Position numbers and translations under genes: made by a program. Shown here in pieces: positions 20,708 to 30,877 of a stretch of 64,000 nt of DNA. Every line of letters starts with the position of its first letter. Position 1 is the first letter of the stretch. The notes beneath the pieces are model-generated. The model saw nothing but the letters and a program-made list of their open reading frames with translations. It did not search any database and was not told the origin of the DNA. Source of the stretch: Platycnemis pennipes (taxonomy: Eukaryota; Arthropoda; Insecta; Odonata; Platycnemididae); assembly GCA_933228895.1 (NCBI GenBank), contig OW121858.1, positions 33,689,859 to 33,753,858 on the forward strand, given 5' to 3'.

Positions 20708-21490
20708 GTGGAGGTGGCTCACGGAGGCGATTTAGCGGAGCTTCAGCAGACAGATACCGAGTGCCTGGAGTGGAGATCTAAGCGAGGCTTCGAAGAGAAG
20801 GATGGGTTTCCATGTAAACAAACCCCCGAAGATTTGAAAGCAGTCGTACCATCGACCCTAAGGGAAGGGACGATTCGACAGCATCACGAACATGCCTTGT
20901 GCGGTAACTCAAGAACACAACCCACGATCAAGAGAATTCAACAACTGTACTGGTGGCCCACCTTGGTAAGCGACGTCAGAGAAGTATTGAAGAGCTGTAT
21001 TCCTTGCAATCAGCGAAGTCCCAATGGGAAATCCAAGGCACCGTTGGGGAAGCTTACCGACCCCGCGACGCCATCTTCCTTCATTAGTATTGATGTGGTT
21101 GGAGCTCTCCCTCACACCGATAATGCTAATAGGTATATTCTGACCATCCTTGATCACTTCTCCCGCTATGTAGAAATGGTGGCTATTCCCACACAGACTG
21201 CCAAAATTGTAGCCGACGCATTAGTCAGGAGATGGATCTTGAAATTCAGCATGCCAGACTATATCCTTTCGGACCAAGGGATGAATTTTGAATCTGAGCT
21301 GTTTCAGGGCGTATGTAAAGTCTTAGGAGTAACCAAATTGCATACATCTCCCCTCCATCCCAGTTGCAACGGCAGGTGTGAGAGAGTGCATAGGACAATA
21401 TCGCAGATGATATGACACTAAGTCAATAGTAGGGATAATGACTGGGATGTGTGGTTGCCTTTTGCTGTGGCAGCATCTGGCAAACCAGGT
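20708..21490 (+). pseudogene. Gypsy integrase, core motifs present, C-terminus missing
   Basis: Open from 20708 to TGA at 21413-21415 (235 codons). The N-terminal HHCC zinc motif is visible: H-x3-H, then RIQQLYWWPTLVSDVREVLK followed by SCIPCNQRS. The catalytic triad is recognisable as SIDVVGALP, ILSDQGMNFES and CNGRCERVHRTI. Beyond the stop, the frame still reads DNDWDVWLPFAVAASGKP to about 21490. The C-terminal domain and 3' LTR are absent. It is the best-preserved part of this element, but the stop and truncation suggest it is inactive. Confidence 0.9.
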
Positions 21491-21574
21491 AGTTAACAGT
21501 GTAAAGTTAATTTTACCCTTGCATGAAAATTATTTCTGAATGGTAGAAATTAATTACTAGGACGACACATGAAT

Positions 21575-22240
21575 TACTTATAAAACATTCTCAGGTTTCT
21601 AGCCGAGTAAGATTTTCGGTTGCTGACATTCCAATGGAACACTCCTCCATCATCCTCAGAGCAATAAAGCTTGCAGGGCATTCCACCCGCACTTATATAG
21701 CCATCTCATCCTGGGGACATTGTTGTCTCCTTTTTTTCATTATTTTTCGAATTAACGGTTTCCATTCTCTGCTGATGATGTACCCAGAATCTCGATTTAA
21801 TGTGTTGTCTTCCATCCTGATTTCTACGGCCTCTTTAAGGAGACAATCCCAATACCCATTTGTTTTGGACACCAAGCGAGCCTCATCGAAGGAGATGATG
21901 TGATCTTCCGATATTCACCCGCTATATTCAGCCTTAGAATAAGAGGTCGTAGAAATCAGGCTGGAAGACAACACATTAAATTGAGATTCTGGGTACACCA
22001 TTAGCAGAGAATGGAAACAGTTAATTCGAAAAATAACGGAAAAAAGGAGACAACAATGCCCCCTGGATGAGACGGCTATATAAGCGCAGGTGGAATGCCC
22101 TGCAAGCTTTATTGCTCTGAGGACGATGGAGAAGTATTCCGTCAAAACTTCAGCAACAAAAAATCTTACTTGGCTAGAAACCCGAGAATGTTTTATAAAT
22201 ATCATTCGCTGAGAAAGAACAAAATCATATATCATGAATT
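21575..22240. mobile_element. head-to-head inverted pair of Penelope-like element 3' ends
   Basis: 21575-21905 (minus) and about 21945-22240 (plus) are inverted copies of one 3' region. It encodes the end of the endonuclease protein (AVEIR, NRDSGYIISREWKPLI) and then the tail GAGGACGATGGAGAAGTATT, CCGTC, AAACTTCAGCAAC, GGCTAGAAACCCGAGAATG. Penelope-like elements are known for inverted or tandem partial copies at insertion sites. Matching plus-strand sequence occurs at 36560-36860. Confidence 0.75.
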
Positions 22241-22520
22241 ACTTGTCTACAGTAATCAAATACTAGTCTGCAGTATCCATTACTAGTCAGCAGTAATCAA
22301 TTATTAGTATGCAGTAATGAAGTACTAGTCCAGTAATTAATTACTAGACTATACTTATTAATTACTAGTATGGAGTGATTAAATACTTGCCTTTCATAAT
22401 GAGTCAATAGTATTTGGGAATTAATTACTACTATTTTGTAAATAACCATTGCCCATTATTAAGCAATGAATGACTATTGGTAATTATTATTACTAAGGAA
22501 ACTAAATTACATGTACTGAC
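22240..22520. repeat. AGTAATTA/TACTAGT-rich tract
   Basis: AGTAATCAATTA, AATTACTAG, TACTAGTC and variants recur about every 20-25 bases. Looser versions occur at 21535-21560, 59815-59880 and 60830-60990. It resembles the subterminal repeats of the hAT elements here, but no terminal pair was found. Confidence 0.6.
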
Positions 22521-22559
22521 TAACAATGTTTTGGTTCGAAACGAAAAATGAATTGTAGT

Positions 22560-22800
22560 GAAAGAATTAATCTTCTAATTCCAGAGCCATTCACTCGTAA
22601 ATCAAAAATGAAAATTAGCAAGAGGCGACGCCCACCAAATGAGCTGTGTTAAGGATTACTATGTCACCACCTCCCATCCTTTTGCTGTTTTCAGGAAGAT
22701 TGGGAGGGGAATGGAGGTGGGCAGGGGAGGTCTGCCTGAAGAGATCCTGTTGCAACCACTTCCATTGGTAGAGTCAGCTGTGTGTCCCCCATTGTGATTG
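22560..22800. repeat. repeat shared with 60540-60760 (inverted)
   Basis: ATTAATCTTCTAA, AGGCGACGCCCACC, GTCAGCTGTGTG and CCCCCATTGTGATTGG recur near 60480-60760 in reverse orientation. Family unknown. Confidence 0.5.
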
Positions 22801-23250
22801 GGAGAGGGATCTTACACAGTATCAGTTGTTGCATTGTATGTATTGCATTATTTATTTATCTGAAAGACACAATGCACAGTAATGATATATGCAAGTGTAT
22901 AGGACACATCAAACAGGCACAGGAAATGCACTATATTTGCAAAATAATAACCTTAAAAATTCTGCATCAGGTATTCATTGACACTATAAAAACACTTATC
23001 AGTTCGATATTCTTTGACCATTTTCTTAAATACAGGAAACCTCTCTTCATTTTTCATACATTGCGGTAAATTATTATATAATTTTACACACACAGCTCTC
23101 GGGCCATTTGATGCAATTGATAAATTAGATGACCTAACACATATGTTTTTACACTGTCTAGTGTCATACTTGTGGATCCCACTGTTCAATTCAAAATCAG
23201 CACTATTTTGTTTTACTTGAACTACAGAATGATAAATGTACACACATGGA
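22800..23250 (-). mobile_element. LINE 3' fragment
   Basis: The minus-strand frame 23243-22953 reads YDTRQCKNICVRSSNLSIAS, KLYNNLPQCMKNEERFPVFK and DKCFYSVNEYLMQNF, the C-terminal signature of Jockey/CR1-type ORF2. The remaining bases would be its 3' untranslated region. Confidence 0.7.
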
Positions 23251-23722
23251 ACAGTTAACAGTTTAAAAAGAATTAATGTTCGTAGAATTAATTCGTAAAA
23301 TTAATCTTCGTTGGACAAAGCGGATGACATACAAGTACTTTGCACTCCAACTTTTCCGAAAGGGTTAAAAAAAAAGTTTTTCACCTTATATAACCTGAGA
23401 ACTATTTGACAGATAGAAGAATGGAAAACTATAGGTCTGTTTATTTTATCAATATAGCATATAGAAGTGTATAATGCTGAGCTCTAGAGATGGCCCAAAC
23501 TGCTGATAACATAGAAGGAAAACAGGAGCCAAATCCACAAAAATAAAGTTTACAACAACCCAGGTGTCACTGTATTACAGCATCACAGGGCATCAAAGGC
23601 TGATGCTGTTATACAGTGAAACCCTGTTAGAAGTAAAGTTTATTTTTGTGGATTTGGCGAGTGTTTTCTTTCTATTTTATCATGTTTTGCTTCCACTCCA
23701 TGTCACCAAAATCTTCAGAATA

Positions 23723-24543
23723 GGGTAGTTTCCTATTATTTTTTTTGTCTTAATCGAAACTTTATAATCTCTGGAGTATGTGTTTTAAGCTGTTCGATTT
23801 TTAAATGACGTTAAGCATTTTTCCTCATTAATTAAATAGCGAAAAAAATCAATGGCATGAAAACGCGATGGCAAACTATTGCATGCCGGTTAATCCTATG
23901 CGTGACGTCAAACTATTTCCTCTACGTGCCACTAGGTAGTGCTGCGGACGGTTCCAATTACATGCTGCACTCCGTTAAAGCTTATGAACAAGTATTGGAG
24001 GCATATTTATACCGTTAATTTATTATAATTAACTTTTATTTATTTATTTAATGTTACTTATGCAGTATATTCATTTAAAATCAGTTAGTATTCCTTTTAC
24101 AAGCATACCGTGAAGTTCGCCCATCGCCGCACGACCTTCACGCCATGCTTCGCCGTAGCAGAAGACACCACGAGCAGGACGTCCTTGAGCCAATAAAACG
24201 ACTATTAATACATTGTTTAACTGAGAATACTTTTCTAACTTTGATAGTTTTCACAGGATAATATAAATATTCACTAGAGCTGAGGGGCCCTGAAATACAA
24301 CGGTAAGTTCAGGAGACGAATTTTCCTATGCCTTGCAACGTAAACTACCTACCTGTTACGTCAGCATGAAGGCAGAGCACCCCGCCATTTCAGAGCCTTT
24401 TCAAATGGCCTTAAAATTAACATTTAATTCTCTAGTAAACTGGGATTTCTCAATACAAACTTTTTGCGTAAATTAAATACATTAATGGCAGGGCACAAAT
24501 CGCAATCAATGAAGTCTGTTTTATTTGATGAAGGAAAGTACCC
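23723..24543. mobile_element. TA-flanked transposon (821 bp), copy A
   Basis: Ends GGGTAGTTTCC and GGAAAGTACCC, flanked by TA at 23721-23722 and 24544-24545. The whole element is repeated in reverse orientation at 47046-47870. TA duplication suggests the Tc1/mariner superfamily. No transposase frame. It ends 38 bases from the exon at 24582. Confidence 0.8.
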
Positions 24544-24581
24544 TATTAGTAAACTGCAGACTTCGGCAAGAGGGATCATAC

Positions 24582-25034
24582 CTGTGTCGGGACGTTTTGA
24601 GATGTCATCCCATCCCTTGCGACTGACACATAGGGATCTTCCCCTCTCCTGCTGACCAGGTTGTCGACAAACTTGCTCCCACCTGTCACCTGTCCACAGA
24701 CCTCAGACATGGAACTGCGGTCACCACTTGGGAAGAGAGTCGAGCTTCCCTTGCATGATGGCTGTCTGTTCGCGCCACTTTCTCTCGAGGCCTGGTTTGC
24801 TAGAAAGTGTTTCCGGGTCAAGTGGATGGCTAGGCCCCGCTGAGACTGGAATTTCTGGTCACATATGTAGCAGATAGGTGTGCTACCGATGGGGGCGTAC
24901 AGGGACCCAAGGGTGATGGCCTTAGGCTGTGAGATGGAGGTGCCCTTCCTGTTCCTTCCAGACTTGCGTTGTCCGCTGGGCACCAGGAACCCAGTTTCGA
25001 GCTCAGGAGGAGACAACTGGTCGTGTGACTCATC
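24582..25034 (-). CDS. C2H2 zinc-finger exon of the minus-strand gene
   Basis: Read on the minus strand, GATTTCTATTTCCAG precedes GAT GAG TCA. The frame is open for 151 codons and ends ACA CAG|GTATGA, a good donor. If unspliced, translation stops two codons later at the TGA inside that donor. Residues 55-76 form a classical C2H2 finger, C-x2-C-x12-H-x4-H (CYICDQKFQSQRGLAIHLTR, then KH). A basic patch GQRKSGRNRKG precedes it and a Ser-rich segment follows. Single fingers of this type occur in many nuclear DNA-binding proteins; none was specifically recognised. Both ends are phase 0, like the other five exons. Mobile elements end 37 bases away on one side and start 63 bases away on the other, so the exon is a small island. 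Confidence 0.75.
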
Positions 25035-25097
25035 CTGGAAATAGAAATCATTGGATGGGTGCATAACTGGGTGTGTTAACCCATTCCCATCCATAAT

Positions 25098-25602
25098 GGG
25101 TGCTTTCCAATGATCGACGCAAGTCGACACAAGTCAACTTGTGTCGCGTGTAGTGCTTTCCAATCAGTGTGTGTCGCTAGTGTGTCAAACGCGAGTCGAC
25201 ACACGGTGACACACCGGTAATGGTGAGTTACTGAAAAAAGAAATAAGGACGGCGCAAGCTCTAAATCACAATACGTCTGCAAGAGGCATACCGAAAATAA
25301 CCGATAAATCAGAACAAATGTTTAAGTATTTTCTTAATTAATCATCCTACAACTCATTTTTTTGTCCATTGGTAACGATCTTGCTATGGCAAGATTTGCA
25401 CTGCTAAAAATAAGTTAAATAGAAGGAGGCTCCTGATTTCCTTCCCACGAAAACGCACCAATCACCAGTCCCCGTGAAAGTCCTTAGCACAATAGCTACT
25501 GCGCATCTGAAACTTGCTTTCCATTCGTGAAGACACAAGTCGACTTGAGTTTCCGCGAGTTAACTCAAGACGACACATGAGTCACTTGAATGGAAAGCAC
25601 CC
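25098..25602. mobile_element. GGGTGCTTTCC-ended MITE (505 bp)
   Basis: Ends GGGTGCTTTCCAATG and GAATGGAAAGCACCC are inverted. Inner ends are rich in GTCGAC/GTGTCG motifs (ACAAGTCGAC). AAT flanks both sides. A diverged relative lies at 56905-57466. Superfamily not assigned. Confidence 0.7.
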
Positions 25603-25740
25603 AATGTATAGCGCCAGTTTTCAGTGGATCCTGCTGCTCTCTGGTGGTGTTTTTGTTAACTTTTTGGCCCGTTTATCAGTACCTGTTTGCAGCTGCCATC
25701 TTGACGGCTTTTTTGGCAAGTTTTTCCATGCATAACCATA

Positions 25741-28700
25741 CTGTCAGCGCAGAAATTATGTGCACTCGAGTTTGAATACAAATAACTCATTAACAGATAA
25801 GCCTACAGAAGAACTAGTCACACCGTAGCTTTTCTTACTTCATTCTGTGTTATTGATGGTAAATTTAAATTTTTTAAATGTATTTTCATATTTTTTACAA
25901 CAGTTGTGACGTAAAAAGTGCCTGTTTTTGACGGTGTTCGAGCAAAGCACCGACTTTGATGACCTGTAAATCAATACCAAGTCGTTCAATTGCAACCAAA
26001 CTTTGAATAGTTTTAGATATACATGTTTTCTATGCATACTTTAAGTTTCCAGTGTATAACTTAAAAATAAAAAGAGTTGTTATCTATTTTATAAAAAGTT
26101 AGCAATTCAAAACTGGGATGTCGTAGAATTTCGTTCTTGGTGGCGTTATAATCCGCATGCCCTGAACGTATTCAATATGTAATTGTCTAATATTTCAACA
26201 CATTTGTTTAATTTATATCGATTGGTATTTATATTGGCGAAAGCGAGCTCCCTCGGCAAGCGACTGGCCGTGCAGTATTGCCGCGTACATCGTCTCCTGG
26301 CCGCAAGCGTCTGGCTTCGCTTGTTAGCGGATATCAACGATCATGTAATCGCATGCTACCAACTTTCACATCAATTTTCCATGATACCCTTATTCTGAGT
26401 CTAAGGAGTACTATTCACCACTCATGAAATCACTGGTTAATCACTGCCTCCAGCTTACTGTGTACAATAGTTTCTCTCTGGTTATTGTGGAGTATATATC
26501 GCTCCAAATGCCTCCGACCACCGTTTTCTTAGTACGAAATTGGAATGATTAAGAGCTATTTTTTTTTAAGCAAGAAAGAGAGAAAATTGGTGATAAGTGC
26601 TATCCGGTTTACCAGCAAGTTGCTGATTGTCTTGGCGTGTCACTTCGCTCGGTGTAAAAAGTGTCTTCGGAGAACAGCGAGAACATTATTGAGGTAAACC
26701 CAGGACCAAGGAAGAGGCAGGGCGCCCATTGTTTCACATTGACCAGTTTACAAAAGGAGTAACTTGGCGAACGATTCATGGCTTTTTTGTCAGAAAATTA
26801 TTTCCAAACATTGAAAAACATAAAGCCAAATTGTAGGACAATTTACAGGACTTTCTAAAAATATTATTTTTCCAAGCCACGAAAAATTGTTAAAAATATT
26901 GTATTCCAGTATAAGAAATTAAATAAGAAGCCCATCTGATAGTTCAAAATCTATTGCTGCATCTCGTCAAGCATTTCTCAAAAGAATATGAGGACTGAGG
27001 AATGAAGGATATGAAATCTTCTACACAAATGATACATGGTGCTCTCAACATCACGCTTGGCAAGAAAACAGTACCCTTGGCAAGAAAACGAATTTTAAGC
27101 ATCAAAAAATGGCTTCACAATTTATGACCAATACCGCGGGCAGCTTCAAGAAGTTTTTGATTGGCGAAGCGGCTTCAAGGTTCATTTCGGCACTGGTAAC
27201 CGTGTACATCAATCATCAAATGATGATTTTTAATTGCTGTCTCATATATATTTTGAAAAAAATTAAAAATGAATAAAACCGCTGGTAATCCTACATGTAG
27301 GGAGTGGAGATAGATTTTTAGAAAGTGCGAGATTGCGTTTTGTTGGGAAGAAAGGGTCTGGTGACTATCATAAGGAAATGAACTTCCAGCATTTTGAAGA
27401 GTGATTTCGAAGGGTTTTGGCCGTGATTTCAAATAAATCGGCGATTGTCATCCACCATGCTCCATAATGCTGGATCCTAAAATAAAAAATCCCACAGTGG
27501 CTTGGTTAATAGCTAACAGAATAGCGTCGTTAATTGAGAGAAAGATTCCATTTCCTGGAGATATCAGTAGCTTGAATCTCTGACCAAAGCCACGCTCATT
27601 CAACATGCTAAACCCTACTTTAAAACACCAAAAATATTAAGCAAATTACCAAAGAGTTGCGGCTGATGAGGAATTAGTATGGTCACCCATCGGCCATTGT
27701 GAATTGAATCGAATCGAACAATCGAACTAATATGGGCACATGTTAAGTATAAAGTGACAAAAGTCAACAGAACAAATGCGGAAGAGATGGGAAAAGTAAG
27801 AGACTAATAAGAGACCTCTGCGACGATGCTTTAACTTAAGTGTCAAATGATTTATGGAAGTAGTGTATCAAACATGTAGAAGAGCTTGAGGAATAATACT
27901 GGGGAAATACCTCAAGTCAAGCCTTTCGCCATTGATTTAAACAGCTCTTCTGATAGTGAATAAGTCGAGAGGTATGTCACTTTGTGTGACCACATTCAAT
28001 CAAATGATGATTTTTAATTGCTGTCTCATATATATTTTTTTTAAAATTAAAAATGAATAAATGCACACGTTTTTAAATCTGCCGTTGGAGGTCCAAGGTC
28101 CCCATGAGGAAACCTAATATGAAATGTGAAAGACGCACATCACGCATCTTTTAGTTTTCTTTTCTGTTAGTTTTTCTGTATCTGCTCGCATAAAACAAGC
28201 GAAGCCAGGCGCTGGCGGCCAGGAGACGATGTACGCGGCAGCACTGCACGGCTTAAACAATGCCAGTCGCTTGCCGAGGGAGCTCGATTTCGCCAATATA
28301 AATACCAATCGATATAAATTAAACAAATGCGTTGAAATATTAGACAATTACAGATTGGATACGATCAGGGCATGCGGATTATAACGCCACCAAGAACGAA
28401 ATTCTAGGACACCCCAGTTTCGAATTGCTAACTTCTTATAAAATTGATAACAACTCTTTTTATTTTAAGGTTATATACTGGAAACTTACAGTATGCATAG
28501 ACAACATGTATAACTAAAACTATTTTAACTTTGGTTGCAATTGAACGACTTAGTATTGATTTACGGGTCATCAAAGTTGGTGCTTTGCTCGAACACCGTC
28601 AAAAACAGGCACTTTTTACGTCACAATCGTTGTAAAAAATATGAAAATACGTTTTTAAAATTTAAATTTGCCACTTAATAACGCAGAATACAGTGTGAAA

Positions 28701-28790
28701 AGCTATGGTGTGATTAGTTTTTCTGTAAGCCTAGCTGTTAATTTGTTATTTGTATTCAAATTCGACTGCACATAATTTCTGCGCCGACAG
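25741..28790. mobile_element. Tc1/mariner-type transposon with roughly 600-bp terminal inverted repeats
   Basis: Ends CTGTCAGCGCAGAAATTATG and, inverted, CTGTCGGCGCAGAAATTATG, flanked by TA at 25739-25740 and 28791-28792. Left arm to about 26340 and right arm from about 28190 are inverted copies with scattered differences, including CAAGCGACTGGC and GGAGACGATGTACGCGGC. The interior holds a decayed transposase. A 70-base direct repeat (AAATGATGATTTTTAATTGC...) occurs at about 27207-27275 and 27999-28060. Confidence 0.85.
26560..27970 (+). pseudogene. decayed DDE transposase of the long-TIR element
   Basis: No long frame remains, but pieces in shifting frames resemble a Tc1/IS630-type transposase family common in arthropods: SVFGEQRENI, TKGVTWRTIHGFFVRKLFP, ENSTLGKKTNFKHQK, KGSGDYHKEMNFQHFEE (near 27350), IVIHHAP (near 27450; IVxDNA in active relatives) and LIRDLCDDAL near the end. 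Stops and shifts are frequent. Its position between long inverted repeats supports it as the element's own former gene. Confidence 0.6.
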
Positions 28791-28887
28791 TAGAGAGTAA
28801 CTTTTCTTTCTTATAAATAAAAGTCAGTGGTGTTTAGGGTTGATTTAAACACCAGGGAGAGGATGCGAAAGGGTTAAGGCCTTTGTA

Positions 28888-30113
28888 CAGGGCTGCCCAG
28901 CATGCATGCACCGTGCAGTGAACCCGTGCAAGGTGCAAACAATGACAGAGTTTTGTGCATGCAAAGGGAGGGCTCACTCTATGACTGTGCGGTTTTCGGT
29001 GCACTGGTTCGGATGTTTTCAGAGACGACCTTGGCAAAGGCCTTAGCCAACACTCGGAAAAGAACCAAAAGAAACAGTATTTTTCAACATAAATTACTAG
29101 GGATGGGTCGGTTCCGTTCTCGGTTCCACCGGTTCTTGAGCTTAGAACCAGAACCGAGGCCAAAGATAATCAGTACCGAAATAATTGGCGCGAAAACCAG
29201 TTTGAAACCCGTTCATACTCTGAAAGTGGAGGCTTCACATTAAATCCTGGTGAAATAGTGTACTTAGATGCTTCAAAGTTGCCACCAATTATTCTAATTC
29301 AGTCGTTAAAATGACTATATGATTTATTTTATTGCATCCAATTCTAGTAAATGATGAAATACCGCCATAATAAGGATATTCTGAATGATGGGTATATGTT
29401 ACGTCCACCTCCTTTGGAGGTGTGAATCCTCATATCACTTTCGTAAATTACATATATCATAATATAGTAAATATAACACAAAAATATAATGAAGTAGGTA
29501 TTCTTTTTCAAGCAGTATGTCTCTGAAAATGATTATTGATTATCTTATCTTACCACTAAGCAATGCAAAGTAAGTGGTAAATTATGAACCGGAAACGAGA
29601 ATCGGAACCGAGGATCGGAACCGGGGATCGGAACCGAGAATCCGAAGTTAAGAACCGAACCGGAACCGAAAAAAAGTGGAACCGACCCATCCCTATAAAT
29701 TACACATTTCTTAGAAACAACGACAACAAAGTGTAAATCGGTTACAAGATTAGAAAGTTTAAACATTTTTACATTAAATAAAGAGAGAATGAAAGAAATC
29801 GATTAATATTTAGTTATTTAACTGAGCGAAAGAAAAAACTAGCGCTACCATAAATTGAAAAAGTCCATTTAAACCAATGTAAATACATAATTGGTGCCAG
29901 AAATCGAACCCGGGCCAGTAAAATAGCTTATAGCACCTTCTAGTGTACACGCCAGAATCCTACAAAATTTCAGCTCAATTGGTTCAGTAGTTTTTGAGGA
30001 GATGCGTAACATAGAACTGTATATATCAGGGCTACCTAGCGTACATGCATTATGCAGTGCACCTGTGCATGCAGTTTAGCACACGTGCATTTTCCAGAAT
30101 AAGGGCAGCCCTG
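28888..30113. mobile_element. hAT element (host of a second hAT)
   Basis: Ends CAGGGCTGCCC and GGGCAGCCCTG, with perfect 8-bp duplications CCTTTGTA at 28880-28887 and 30114-30121. Subterminal GTGCATGC/CGTGCA motifs repeat near both ends. No transposase. Interrupted by the element at 29098-29695. A tRNA-like B box (rc GGTTCGATTTC near 29890) lies in the right part, perhaps from a SINE. Confidence 0.9.
29098..29695. mobile_element. hAT MITE (598 bp) nested in a hAT
   Basis: Ends TAGGGATGGGTCGGTTCCG and CGGTTCC...-type inverse GGAACCGACCCATCCCTA, with perfect TAAATTAC duplications at 29090-29097 and 29696-29703. GGAACCG/CGGTTCC motifs repeat many times within about 110 bases of the right end and about 60 of the left. 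Confidence 0.95.
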
Positions 30114-30309
30114 CCTTTGTACATCAGGCACTTGGCCAGAAATTTGCTTCGGGGAGGGGCTAAGTCTAGTGCAGCATAAGTTGAAACATATCAGCCATTG
30201 CAATTCGGGTTCCCCACTGGGCCAAACACTGCATTTTTGCTAATGTTTTGATGTGCAAGTTGTTCATCATCCCCAGGGCTGATATCATGACTTTAACTGG
30301 ACCAGTTAT

Positions 30310-30626
30310 GTTATGTTATTCAGGTGACGCGACCGACAGCTGAGGTTATCTGCACTATTTAGGATAGGTGGGTAATTGGGTAACAGTAGGAACATTTCAG
30401 GTAATGGAGGAAGGGTGAAGAGAAACCTGGCATCGGCATTAGCCTACTCTTGATGACAGGCACCAAGGGGACACAGGCATAAATGTCCCATCCAATGGAC
30501 AGAGTACTGAACCCGAAATGTCCTCCACTTGGCACTCAAGTGGGGACCGGTTTGCCACTGAAAAATCCACAACTGCCGGGAATCTAGCGTGGATCCTCAG
30601 GATGGGAGGCCATCCCACGGGTCAGC
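30310..30626 (-). mobile_element. SINE, second copy
   Basis: About 75 percent similar by eye to 15190-15504 across its length (CGACCGACAGCTGA, GAGAAACCTGGCATCGGCAT, GGCACTCAAGTGGGGA, CACTGAAAAATCCAC). Tail repeats TAACATAACA on the minus strand. No clear target duplication; its far end abuts a Penelope tail. Confidence 0.75.
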
Positions 30627-30846
30627 AATGTTTGTCCTGAATAACCTTCACCTACAGTATATCCCGGGAAAGCATCATATCTTCCTTCATATCAGCCTTG
30701 CCCGTTCAGTGCCAATAAGTTACAAATCTCTTCCCTTAATGTTTAGTGCACAGTATTTACTTTCATGGTGATAGCGGCTACTTGGCATTCAATTTCATTT
30801 TTTGATTCAAGAGCTCACTAATAATACAAATGATATTTTGGCAATT
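30627..30846 (+). mobile_element. Penelope-like 3' tail, 5'-truncated
   Basis: Matches 32683-32896 base for base with few differences (TATATCCCGGGAAAGCATCA, CATATCAGCCTTGCCCGTTC, CACTAATAATACAAATGATA). The longer copy begins with the tail signature CATCGAAACGTCAGCAG, which identifies the family. Confidence 0.65.
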
Positions 30847-30877
30847 CTTGGTTAAAACTCTCGTGGGTCATTATAGA

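Larger units (their letters stand above)
17353..21490 (+). mobile_element. degraded Ty3/Gypsy retrotransposon, 3' end lost
   Basis: Order on the plus strand: candidate LTR end and primer-binding site, gag-like fragment (about 17732-17880), protease-like fragment (about 18150-18450), reverse transcriptase and RNase H (19586-20469 and beyond), integrase (20708-21490). A 433-bp hAT interrupts it at 18693. Sequence stops matching shortly after the integrase core and no 3' LTR follows, so the element is truncated. Confidence 0.85.

Noticed and set aside
29880..29935. Possible tRNA gene (B box GGTTCGATTTC on the minus strand)
   Set aside because: No A box or cloverleaf could be fitted around it; it more likely comes from a SINE-like fragment.
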